This document shows, piece by piece, positions 1 to 4,773 of a DNA stretch of 5,757 nucleotides. Below the pieces are notes generated by a model. That model made no database searches. It was not told the DNA's origin and saw only the letters and a list, made by a program, of their open reading frames with translations. Each line of letters opens with the position of its first letter. Position 1 is the first letter of the stretch. A program made the position numbers and the translations under genes. The stretch comes from Dehalococcoidia bacterium (lineage in GTDB: Bacteria; Chloroflexota; Dehalococcoidia; JACPQF01): assembly GCA_030650265.1 (NCBI GenBank), contig JAUSEJ010000606.1, forward strand, positions 1-5,757. The letters are read 5' to 3'.

Positions 1-1
1 C

Positions 2-307
2 AAGCACGCCATCTGGCCCATCCTGGAAATCGCGCTGGTGGGCATGAGGGTGGGAGAGAAGAAAATTATCGCACTGGCGGCGGACCAAGCGGCCGGCCCC
101 TACGATGACAGCAAGCGGCGCACGGTCAAGATGGAACAACTCCCGCCGGGCACGAAGGTCGGGGCGAAGGTCCGCAGCAGGGAGAGTGGCACCGAAGCCC
201 GTGTTGTGAATATCTCCGGCGACACCGCCGAGATTGACTCCAACGATCCCCTGGCCGGCAAAGACCTGGTCGTCGAAGCCACCATCCTCAAAGTTGAAAA
301 GCCTTAA
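2..307 (+). CDS. FKBP-type peptidyl-prolyl cis-trans isomerase, SlyD-like (5' end outside window)
   Basis: The reading frame is open from the left edge, so only the last 101 residues are visible. They match the SlyD-type FKBP layout. A segment reading LEIALVGMRVGEKK is the usual FKBP 'alvGMkvGEkk' strand. It is followed by a GPYD turn that leads into the insert-in-flap (chaperone) region. The C-terminal strand has IDSNDPLAGKDLVVEA, equivalent to the family's 'vDxNHPLAGkxLxFev'. Known role of the family: cis-trans isomerisation of prolyl bonds plus chaperone activity, usually cytoplasmic. The protein ends soon after the last FKBP strand and has no His-rich metal-binding tail like that of E. 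coli SlyD. The insert-in-flap segment has AADQAAGPYD where most members have 'PPEEAYGPYD', a mild divergence. The stop codon overlaps the stop of the convergent minus-strand gene. A GTG at 38 opens a shorter frame, but homology continues upstream of it, so it is not the start. Confidence 0.85.
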   Translation, partial: KHAIWPILEIALVGMRVGEKKIIALAADQAAGPYDDSKRRTVKMEQLPPGTKVGAKVRSRESGTEARVVNISGDTAEIDSNDPLAGKDLVVEATILKVEKP

Positions 308-471
308 CGAGTGGGCTCGTCCGGCTTCACGCTTCTGATAAAGCCTTCTATTTCCTTGAGGACGACCTCACGCTCGGCCGGCGTGAAGGTGTCCCAGTCC
401 CGCCTCAGCGGGTCGAGCACCCGCCGGATGGCGTCATACAGCGTGTAGGCCCGCTTCCCTTCCAAAGCCAT
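304..471 (-). CDS. small conserved-looking hypothetical protein (55 aa)
   Basis: I do not recognise the family. The ATG at 471-469 is chosen because a strong ribosome binding site, GGGGAGG, lies 8 bases upstream of it on the minus strand. The same frame extends to a TTG at 540 (78 codons), but that start has no comparable site. The product begins MALEGKRAYTLYDAIRRV and is mostly charged and helical, with a TPAEREVVLKEIEGFI helix near the C-terminus. No membrane segment, signal peptide or cysteine is visible, so it is probably a small cytoplasmic protein. It converges on the isomerase gene, and the TAA stops of the two genes overlap in TTAA at 304-307. No function is proposed. It could be spurious, but the ribosome binding site and the absence of a better gene here favour it. 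Confidence 0.6.
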   Translation of the reverse strand: MALEGKRAYTLYDAIRRVLDPLRRDWDTFTPAEREVVLKEIEGFIRSVKPDEPTR

Positions 472-547
472 TCCAATGTCCTCCCCGACCATCCCGTCCG
501 CCCAGACTCTGTGTGTATCGGAAACACGCCCGTTCGTCAAGGCACAG

Positions 548-575
548 GCCCTTCGACAGGCTCATGACAGGCTTG
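548..575. repeat. degraded REP-type dispersed repeat (CCTTCGACAGGCTCA core)
   Basis: The segment reads GCCCTTCGACAGGCTCA followed by TGACAGGCTT. It resembles the dispersed repeat with core CTTCGACAAGCTCAGGACAGG found in many environmental bacterial genomes, whose translation gives the familiar PELVEG-type artefact peptide. Here the complementary frame gives CHEPVEG. The octamer GACAGGCT occurs twice (555-562 and 566-573), 11 bases apart. It sits between the divergent small gene and lgt. Confidence 0.55.
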
Positions 576-601
576 AAAAGTAGGCGTGACATCCGTAGGA
601 T
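573..601 (+). promoter_or_regulatory. candidate sigma-70-type promoter for lgt
   Basis: TTGAAA at 573-578 and TAGGAT at 596-601 are separated by 17 bases. Matches to the consensus are 5/6 and 4/6. The -35 is formed by the right edge of the repeat. A start site near 608 would leave almost no leader before the GTG at 610. Either the transcript is nearly leaderless, or the AGGA within the -10 is really the ribosome binding site of a transcript started further upstream. Confidence 0.3.
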
Positions 602-609
602 GACCTCCC

Positions 610-1404
610 GTGTTGCCGAATCCCGACATTGATCCCGTGCTGTTCAGGCTGGGCCCGATCGCCATCCGGTGGTACGGGCTCATGTATGTCTTCGCGCTGA
701 CCGCGGCGTTCTTCATGATCAAGGCCAGGGCCGCAAAGCACCAGGTAGCCCTGTCCCTCGACAACCTGCACGACCTCATCCTCTATGCCGCTGTCGGCGT
801 CATCCTGGGAGGCCGCCTCGGCTACATCCTCTTCTACAACCTGCCCTACTACATCGAGAGCCCGATCAAACTGCTCGCGGTCTGGGAAGGCGGCATGTCC
901 TTCCACGGCGGCCTGCTCGGCGTGATCGTGGCGGTCGGCATCTTCTGCCGGCGAAAGGGCCGGACGTTCTATGCAATCGCGGACCTGGCCGCCCCGGCCG
1001 TTCCCATCGGGCTCGGCCTGGGCCGCCTCGGGAACTTCATCAACGGCGAGCTGTACGGGCGCGCAACCGACGTGCCCTGGTGCATGGTCTTCGACCGGAC
1101 CGGCGGCGGCCCCTTGTGCCGGCACCCCTCACAATTATATGAAGCGTTCCTGGAGGGAGTCCTCCTCTTTGCATTGGTCTGGGCGGTGAGCCGCCGTCCC
1201 CGCGCCCCGGGAACGGTGTTTTGGGCCTTCATCGCAGGATACGGCGCGTGCCGGGCCTTCGTGGAGCTGTTCCGCGAACCGGACGCGCACCTGGGACTCC
1301 TGGCGGGCATGATCTCCATGGGGCAGGTGCTCAGCCTGCCCATGCTGGCGTTGGGTCTGTGTATGATCTGGTTGGTGCAACGGAAGCAGTCACGTCAATC
1401 GTAA
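610..1404 (+). CDS. lgt: prolipoprotein diacylglyceryl transferase
   Basis: Lgt moves diacylglyceryl from phosphatidylglycerol to the lipobox cysteine of prolipoproteins, the first step of lipoprotein maturation, in the inner membrane. The 264-residue product has the family landmarks in order: IRWYGLMY (19-26), GGRLGYILFY (67-76), GGMSFHGGLLG (94-104), the signature GRLGNFINGELYGR (138-151), RHPSQLYEA (171-179), and a C-terminal FVELFREPD (217-225) and GQVLSLPM (238-245). By family comparison, His99, Arg139, Asn142 and Glu147 correspond to conserved functional residues. About seven hydrophobic segments are present. Length is normal, so the gene appears intact. The GTG at 610 is chosen because it has AGGA 9 bases upstream. 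The adjacent TTG at 613 is an alternative. The cytochrome c gene begins 11 bases after the stop, consistent with one transcript. Confidence 0.95.
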   Translation: MLPNPDIDPVLFRLGPIAIRWYGLMYVFALTAAFFMIKARAAKHQVALSLDNLHDLILYAAVGVILGGRLGYILFYNLPYYIESPIKLLAVWEGGMSFHGGLLGVIVAVGIFCRRKGRTFYAIADLAAPAVPIGLGLGRLGNFINGELYGRATDVPWCMVFDRTGGGPLCRHPSQLYEAFLEGVLLFALVWAVSRRPRAPGTVFWAFIAGYGACRAFVELFREPDAHLGLLAGMISMGQVLSLPMLALGLCMIWLVQRKQSRQS

Positions 1405-1415
1405 AGGAGATTGCA

Positions 1416-1928
1416 ATGAAGTTTGGTCGTCTGCGCGTCAACACAACCGTCACTGCTCTTTCATTCGCACTCTTGCTTGGCGGAAGTCTCGCCGATGCGG
1501 AAGTGCCGCCCGCCGGCTACGGACAGGCGGGCGGCGAGTTTGACATCACCCTGTCCCGCGTGCCCGTGAAAGACCGGGTCGCCGCCAAGGCCCTGCAGCC
1601 GCCCTTCCAGCCGACGCCAGAAATCCTGGCAGAAGGCAAGGCCATCTTCCTGGGACGAGGCACGTGCTTTCAATGCCACGGCCCCGAAGGCAAAGGCGAC
1701 GGCGGTGCCGCCAAGGTGCTCCCTATCATGCCGCGGGACTTCACCAACCCCAAGTTCAACAAGGTGCGGACGCCGGGCGAAATGATGTGGGTGCTGAAGA
1801 ACGGCAGTCTCGGGCAGACCGGCCAGATCCCCGGCACAGGGATGCTGCCCGTCGTCGGCCAGTTCCTGAGCGAGGAGGACGGCTGGAAAGTGCTCCTCTA
1901 CGAGCGCAGCCTCGGCGAGACCAAGTAG
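1416..1928 (+). CDS. secreted mono-haem cytochrome c
   Basis: The product has 170 residues. An N-terminal signal peptide (basic MKFGRLR, hydrophobic core about 11-23, likely cleavage after SLADA around residue 28) points to export to the periplasm. A single haem site CFQCH lies at 84-88, followed by GPEGKGDG, the standard cytochrome c class I loop. Met143 in GTGML is the likely distal haem ligand, and the closing helix EDGWKVLLYERSL (154-166) is typical. It is therefore an electron carrier or a small subunit of a respiratory complex, partner unknown. The start has AAAGGAG at 1403-1409, 6 bases before the ATG, overlapping the lgt stop. The frame is open back to 1221, but that part overlaps lgt and lacks a signal peptide, so it is not used. 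The link to lgt looks like simple operon proximity; the protein carries no visible lipobox (no L-A-G-C near the cleavage site). Confidence 0.92.
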   Translation: MKFGRLRVNTTVTALSFALLLGGSLADAEVPPAGYGQAGGEFDITLSRVPVKDRVAAKALQPPFQPTPEILAEGKAIFLGRGTCFQCHGPEGKGDGGAAKVLPIMPRDFTNPKFNKVRTPGEMMWVLKNGSLGQTGQIPGTGMLPVVGQFLSEEDGWKVLLYERSLGETK

Positions 1929-1936
1929 CCTAGTGT

Positions 1937-1971
1937 GGTGTCAGGCACCCTTCTTCCAGGTGCCTGACACC
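1937..1971. repeat. perfect 13-bp inverted repeat, REP-type; possible terminator of lgt-cytochrome unit
   Basis: Arms GGTGTCAGGCACC (1937-1949) and GGTGCCTGACACC (1959-1971) are perfectly complementary, with a 9-base loop CTTCTTCCA. GGTGTCAGGCACC palindromes of this kind are dispersed in many genomes and are often linked to REP-associated transposases. The stem begins 8 bases after the cytochrome stop and is followed by CTTT only, so it is a weak intrinsic terminator at best. It may instead protect the 3' end of the transcript. Confidence 0.75.
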
Positions 1972-2003
1972 CTTTCACCGCCCCGACGAATCTGTCAGAA
2001 AAG

Positions 2004-2183
2004 ATGACGCCCCTAGTGGACCCGATCGGCCTCTGCCACACCTGCCGCCATGCCGCCGCCATCACCAACGCATCCGGCAGCACCTTCTATCGGTGCGGCC
2101 TGTCCGAAACCGACCCCCGGTTCCGCAAGTATCCTCCGCTCCCGGTGATCCACTGCACCGGGTATCAGCCCAAGACCCCGTAA
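2004..2183 (+). CDS. small four-cysteine protein of unknown function (59 aa)
   Basis: This short frame begins ATG at 2004 and encodes MTPLVDPIGLCHTCRHA and onward. Cysteines are at 11, 14, 31 and 51, with His12, His16 and His50 nearby. A CxxC knuckle followed by two more cysteines is compatible with a small zinc-binding fold. The centre, FYRCGLSETDPRFRKY (29-43), followed by PPLPVIHC, looks like a conserved small-protein pattern rather than random translation: it has dense aromatic and proline residues and no low-complexity bias. I recall similar unnamed proteins in environmental bacterial genomes but cannot assign a role. The ribosome binding site is weak (AGAAAAG just before the ATG), and there is no alternative ATG upstream before the in-frame stop at 1965-1967. 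No membrane segment is present, so it is probably cytoplasmic. It stands alone after the 1937-1971 hairpin. Confidence 0.7.
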   Translation: MTPLVDPIGLCHTCRHAAAITNASGSTFYRCGLSETDPRFRKYPPLPVIHCTGYQPKTP

Positions 2184-2231
2184 ACAAGCTTTCACTGGCC
2201 GTTTCAATCAAAGATTAGAAGCGAAAGGACT

Positions 2232-2262
2232 CTGGGACCGGTTTCAAAGGGGCAGATCACTG
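2232..2262 (+). repeat. imperfect direct repeat, copy 1
   Basis: It contains CTGG, the core CGGTTTCA (2239-2246), GGGG, CAG, TCA and CTG in the same order as copy 2 at 2551-2579, with small gaps. The two copies bracket the small CxxC/HxxC gene. Confidence 0.5.
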
Positions 2263-2272
2263 GCGACAGGCG

Positions 2273-2300
2273 TATAATCAGGTCCGGCCACATGTGTGGC
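2273..2300 (+). promoter_or_regulatory. perfect -10 hexamer followed by operator-like palindrome
   Basis: TATAAT lies at 2273-2278, but no acceptable -35 is seen at 15-19 bases spacing. Nine bases downstream is the dyad GCCACA-TG-TGTGGC (2287-2300), which would cover the start site. This is compatible with a repressor- or activator-controlled promoter for the gene at 2348, leaving a leader of about 60 bases. It is inferred from sequence shape only. Confidence 0.3.
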
Positions 2301-2347
2301 GTATCGAAGAGACCGCTGGACTTCTGGAGTAGCGTGGGGGGTGCGGT

Positions 2348-2536
2348 ATGAACAGAGACCCTGACCATTGTGATTATTGTCGCGAGCCGTTGATTGATAA
2401 AGCCCGGTTTCTTTACCTGTTAGATAAAACAAAGACATTCACCGAACCGTTATTCAACATTCATATGTCCTGCGCCTATGAGTTGCTGGATGACTTAAAA
2501 GAGGGCATTCAGAAAATAGAATCCGGTATGGGATGA
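2348..2536 (+). CDS. small putative zinc-finger-like protein (62 aa), unrecognised
   Basis: The 62-residue product has CDYC at 8-11 and HMSC at 39-42, a CxxC...HxxC arrangement that could bind one zinc ion. The region between is aromatic and aliphatic (RFLYLLDKTKTF). The C-terminal third (ELLDDLKEGIQKIESG) is a likely amphipathic helix. The family is not recognised. The ATG at 2348 is preceded by a G-rich stretch (GTGGGGGGTGCGGT) that can serve as ribosome binding site. Base use is clearly more AT-rich than in lgt or the cytochrome gene, and the gene is bracketed by two imperfect direct repeats, so it may have been acquired or moved. Its neighbours give no hint of function. It is probably a real gene because of the paired metal-ligand motifs, but it could be a remnant of a longer protein. 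Confidence 0.6.
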   Translation: MNRDPDHCDYCREPLIDKARFLYLLDKTKTFTEPLFNIHMSCAYELLDDLKEGIQKIESGMG

Positions 2537-2550
2537 TCCTAACAGCGATC

Positions 2551-2579
2551 CTGGATCGGTTTCAGGGGACAGGTCATTG
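2551..2579 (+). repeat. imperfect direct repeat, copy 2
   Basis: It has the core CGGTTTCA at 2557-2564 followed by GGGG, CAG, TCA and TTG, matching copy 1 at 2232-2262. The last bases supply the TTG that opens the truncated B12-domain frame. This suggests that the repeat insertion or recombination also affected the start of that gene. Confidence 0.5.
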
Positions 2580-2818
2580 AGCCTTACCAAGGAGAATCGT
2601 TGCGCCGCTGCCCTGCGGCAGCCCGGCGGCATTCTGCTCGTGTCCTGTTATGAACTCGGCCACCAGCCGATCGGCCTCGCTCAACCCTTGGGGTTTCTCG
2701 AGCACGCCGGGTATGCACCGGCCGCCCTGGACATCGCCGTTGAGGACATCGATCCGGCGCACGTGACAGCCGCGTCATTCATCGGAATCTCAGTGCCGAT
2801 GCACACGGCCCTCCGCCT
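2577..2818 (+). pseudogene. truncated B12-binding domain of a radical SAM-type protein
   Basis: The frame from TTG at 2577 encodes a cobalamin-binding Rossmann-type N-terminus. GGILLVSCYELGHQP is the first strand, then GLAQPLGFLEHAGY, then ALDIAVE, and FIGISVPMHTALRL as the next strand and helix. This pattern is that of B12-binding radical SAM proteins resembling the CUAEP/CCAEP-tail group. The homology stops at about 2818, exactly where the terminal inverted repeat of the adjacent element begins. The last 15 or so residues of the open frame (to the TAA at 2862-2864) are encoded by the element. The radical SAM domain with its CxxxCxxC cluster is absent from the window, including beyond the element, so the gene is a non-functional remnant. 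The start is also doubtful: TTG lies within a repeat, and no in-frame ATG precedes the domain. Confidence 0.75.
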
Positions 2819-2845
2819 TGTACTGCCCCACTTAATTTCTGGACA
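2819..2845 (+). repeat. left terminal inverted repeat of the IS3-like element
   Basis: Starts TGTACTGCCCC, has CTTAA in the middle and TGGACA at the inner edge. It pairs with 3029-3055 at 21 of 27 positions. Confidence 0.65.
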
Positions 2846-2916
2846 GTTTGTTGAACATTGGTAACCACCCATTCTGCAGAGAATTCAGCCCTCTTCGAGT
2901 CTCCACTTCTCAAGGG

Positions 2917-2928
2917 GCATCCGGATGC
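2917..2928. repeat. perfect 12-bp palindrome inside the element
   Basis: GCATCCGGATGC is self-complementary without a spacer. It lies in the middle of the 237-bp element. Its role is unknown. Confidence 0.4.
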
Positions 2929-2993
2929 ACTCGCTTGTTACTCTGTTGAGAGGGCCTCGGCTGTCTTCCTCTACGCTGGGTTTTGAATAATTT

Positions 2994-3017
2994 CAGTGGG
3001 TTTCCTGCACCCACCTG
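2994..3017 (+). repeat. stem-loop near right end of the element
   Basis: GTGGGT (2996-3001) and ACCCAC (3009-3014) form a 6-bp stem with a 7-base loop. Allowing one bulge extends pairing to CAG/CTG (2994 to 3017). No U-run follows. It may be the old transposase 3' hairpin. Confidence 0.4.
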
Positions 3018-3028
3018 ACTAAGCTACC

Positions 3029-3055
3029 TGTCCAAATCTTAAGAGGGGCACAACA
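3029..3055 (-). repeat. right terminal inverted repeat of the IS3-like element
   Basis: Read on the minus strand it starts TGTTGTGCCCC, has CTTAA in the middle and TGGACA at the inner edge, matching the left end. Confidence 0.65.
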
Positions 3056-3074
3056 AGGAGCAGATTCAATGTGC

Positions 3075-3105
3075 TTGACGACGCGACACGTCAAAAGGTT
3101 AGAAT
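3075..3105 (+). promoter_or_regulatory. candidate promoter and dyad upstream of the sigma-54 activator gene
   Basis: TTGACG (3075-3080) and TAGAAT (3100-3105) resemble -35 and -10 boxes but are separated by 19 bases, longer than ideal. TTGACG is also one arm of a perfect inverted repeat, TTGACG-8-CGTCAA (3075-3080 and 3089-3094), which could be an operator over the -35 and spacer. It lies 36-66 bases before the activator start. Confidence 0.3.
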
Positions 3106-3141
3106 TAAAGCAAAAGAGTTCAGTGGGCCGGGGGGATCAGG

Positions 3142-4527
3142 ATGGATGAGGTAAAGCCTAAAAAGCGCTGTGATGAAGCCGTCATTCTCGACTGCGTCAG
3201 CGATGGCGTGGTGACGATCGGCTTAGATATGCGAATCCTCTACATGAATCGGGCGATGCGTGAGCTCTTGGGGTATGACCAGGACGAGCTTGTAGGACAG
3301 CCTAGGAACTGCAACCTGCTAGTGCAGAGCAATATCTGCTCCACTCACGATTGTATCCTCGAGCGTGCCATTCAAAACCGAGAGAAAGTCAAAAATTACG
3401 AAACGGTCATTCAGAACAAAGATGGTCGGAAGATTCCGGTAAGCCTCAGCACCGATCTTCTCCGAGATGAAGCGGATAACCTGATCGGGGTCGTCGAAAC
3501 CTATCGTGATCTCAGCCAGATTAAGGAACTCAAAGAAAAGCTTGAGCGCCAGGGTCAGGCCGGGACTCGAGAACAACTCGTAGTCCGGAGCAAGTCGCTT
3601 CAGGCTATTATTGATCTCCTCCCGCAGGTCGCCAACTCGAAGGCCACCGTCCTCATTGAAGGTGAAAGCGGGACGGGCAAGGAACTGATCGCGCGAGAAA
3701 TTCACCGGCTGAGTCCAAGACGAGACCAGCCGTTTGTGGCAGTGAATTGTGCCGCCTTGGCCGAAGGTGTACTCGAAAGCGAGCTCTTCGGCCATGTGAA
3801 GGGTGCGTTCACCGGGGCACTCGCAGATCGTCCCGGCAGGTTTGAGGTGGCCCACAAGGGAACAATCTTGTTAGATGAAATCGCGGAAATGAGCCCGATG
3901 ACACAGGCGAAGCTCCTGCGGGTGCTGCAGGAAGAGGAGTTCGAACGAGTTGGAGGTAATAAGACGCTCAAGATAGATATTCGTGTGATCGCCGCCACCA
4001 ACAAGGAACTGAACAGATTAGTCACGGAAGGTCGATTCCGCGAAGATCTCTATTATCGGCTCCGCGTATTTCCGATCAAGGTGCCCCCACTCCAGGATCG
4101 ACGGGATGATATCCTGCCGTTAGTTGAGCATTTTATGACTCGTTTTAACTTGAAGATGGGCAAGCACGTCATGGACATTGACGACCCTACGCTGAAATTT
4201 TTGAAAGCTTATGACTACCCCGGGAATGTCCGTGAGCTGGAAAACATACTGGAACATTGTTTTATCCGGTGCCCAGATCGCACGATCCGTCTCGAACATT
4301 TGCCTCAGGACCTGCTGACCGAGAATAAGCGGGAACATCTCTTGAGTGACAGGCCGCTCATGCGCGAGCCGGCCTTGGCCGTGCTAGAACGTAAGACGAT
4401 CGAGGAGACATTGATCCGGACAAACTGGAATTACAGGGAGGCCTGCCAATTCCTCGGCCTAAGCCGCTCCACTCTCCTGAGAAGGATCAAGCAATATGGA
4501 CTGGTCAGAAGTGGAGTGTCAAATTGA
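3142..4527 (+). CDS. PAS domain sigma-54-dependent transcriptional activator (NtrC/NifA type, no receiver domain)
   Basis: This 461-residue protein is a complete bacterial enhancer-binding protein. An N-terminal PAS domain (about 13-125) is followed by a short helical linker ([14 protein letters not shown]). The AAA+ domain (about 148-385) has Walker A GESGTGKE (174-181), the sigma-54 contact loop GAFTGA (221-226), Walker B TILLDE (241-246), AATN (284-287), the arginine-finger segment [11 protein letters not shown] (300-310) and YPGNVREL (359-366). A Fis-type helix-turn-helix closes it (about 416-452, with [17 protein letters not shown]). All residues needed to remodel sigma-54 polymerase are present. 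The absence of a receiver domain implies direct sensing through PAS, which carries Cys57, Cys66 and Cys71 in a C-x8-C-x4-C cluster. The start at 3142 has a GGGGGGATCAGG ribosome site. GC is lower than in the flanking genes. A -24/-12 promoter about 160 bases downstream is its likely target. Confidence 0.93.
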   Translation: MDEVKPKKRCDEAVILDCVSDGVVTIGLDMRILYMNRAMRELLGYDQDELVGQPRNCNLLVQSNICSTHDCILERAIQNREKVKNYETVIQNKDGRKIPVSLSTDLLRDEADNLIGVVETYRDLSQIKELKEKLERQGQAGTREQLVVRSKSLQAIIDLLPQVANSKATVLIEGESGTGKELIAREIHRLSPRRDQPFVAVNCAALAEGVLESELFGHVKGAFTGALADRPGRFEVAHKGTILLDEIAEMSPMTQAKLLRVLQEEEFERVGGNKTLKIDIRVIAATNKELNRLVTEGRFREDLYYRLRVFPIKVPPLQDRRDDILPLVEHFMTRFNLKMGKHVMDIDDPTLKFLKAYDYPGNVRELENILEHCFIRCPDRTIRLEHLPQDLLTENKREHLLSDRPLMREPALAVLERKTIEETLIRTNWNYREACQFLGLSRSTLLRRIKQYGLVRSGVSN

Positions 4528-4659
4528 TCCAATTGCATACCTATTTGACTCTCTTAACTATAAGAAAATACAGGTGATCATGAAATAAATAGTTATAATT
4601 CCATTTTGAACCACACCAGCCCTACCCGTCATTCCTTTCCACGTAAAAATTCACTTAAA

Positions 4660-4672
4660 AATCAATAGGTCA
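4660..4672 (+). promoter_or_regulatory. IHF-like binding site upstream of the sigma-54 promoter
   Basis: AATCAATAGGTCA fits the IHF consensus WATCAANNNNTTR except for one base (C for T in the second half). An A5 run overlaps its left edge and another lies 12 bases further upstream. It sits 17 bases upstream of the -24 element, a usual place for a DNA bend that brings an enhancer-bound activator to the polymerase. Confidence 0.4.
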
Positions 4673-4688
4673 TGTTGGTGTCTCTCAG

Positions 4689-4704
4689 TGGCCTGCCGAT
4701 TGCA
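4689..4704 (+). promoter_or_regulatory. sigma-54 (-24/-12) promoter
   Basis: TGGCCTGCCGATTGCA matches the consensus TGGCACGNNNNTTGCW at all positions except two (CT for AC). The invariant GG and GC doublets are 12 bases apart, the required spacing. Transcription would start near 4715 and read into the three small genes. A sigma-54 activator gene directly upstream strongly supports the call. Confidence 0.72.
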
Positions 4705-4753
4705 TTACCATAATCGTGTGTTGAAACCACTAGGATGAGATAAAAGGAAGGCC

Positions 4754-4769
4754 GCTAAGGAGCCTTAGC
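4754..4769 (+). promoter_or_regulatory. palindrome enclosing the ribosome binding site of the first small gene
   Basis: GCTAAGG-AG-CCTTAGC is a perfect dyad. In RNA it can fold as a 6-bp stem with a GAGC loop. The only good ribosome binding site for the gene at 4774, AAGGAG (4757-4762), lies inside it, so folding would hide it. It may be a translational switch or a protein-binding dyad. Confidence 0.45.
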
Positions 4770-4773
4770 CAAC

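Larger units (their letters stand above)
2819..3055. mobile_element. 237-bp IS3-family-like deletion derivative (MITE-like)
   Basis: The ends form 27-bp terminal inverted repeats. The left end (2819-2845) begins TGTACTGCCCC and ends TGGACA. The right end (3029-3055), read on the opposite strand, begins TGTTGTGCCCC and also ends TGGACA. They match at 21 of 27 positions, including TGCCCC, CTTAA and TGGACA. TG...CA termini with a CCCC block and TGGACA are typical of IS3-family ends. The interior of 183 bases has no transposase frame. A short frame near its right end (2967-2987) reads STLGFE followed by a stop, reminiscent of the C-terminal HSTLGF of IS3 OrfB. No matching 3-4 bp target duplication is seen (CCT before, AGG after), so the two ends probably no longer represent one clean insertion. 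Confidence 0.65.
4528..4773. other. AT-rich regulatory intergenic region
   Basis: There is no gene in these 246 bases on either strand. The first two thirds are strikingly AT-rich. It includes two A5 runs 12 bases apart (4645-4649 and 4657-4661), an IHF-like site, a -24/-12 promoter and a leader of about 59 bases. I found no clear intrinsic terminator for the activator gene and no convincing paired dyads that could be named as activator binding sites. Confidence 0.6.

Noticed and set aside
562..1125. 187-codon minus-strand open frame
   Set aside because: It lies opposite lgt, whose protein is unmistakable. The minus-strand translation is rich in Glu/Asp/Gln/Gly repeats typical of the complement of GC-rich codons.
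1221..1415. N-terminal extension of the cytochrome c frame
   Set aside because: It overlaps lgt in another frame. The ATG at 1416 has a strong ribosome site and a proper signal peptide.
2013..2207. 64-codon minus-strand frame opposite the four-cysteine gene
   Set aside because: It is Gly/Ala-rich without motifs, while the plus-strand frame has patterned cysteines and a plausible start.
2819..2864. C-terminal 15 residues of the B12-domain open frame
   Set aside because: They are encoded by the terminal repeat of the mobile element and are not part of the original protein.
3319..3855. 178-codon minus-strand open frame
   Set aside because: It is antisense to the PAS/AAA+ activator, has no recognisable domain, and the plus strand is clearly coding.
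4545..4599. TTGACT (4545-4550) and TATAAT (4594-4599) as a sigma-70 promoter
   Set aside because: The boxes are far too widely spaced to act together, and neither has a good partner at 15-19 bases.
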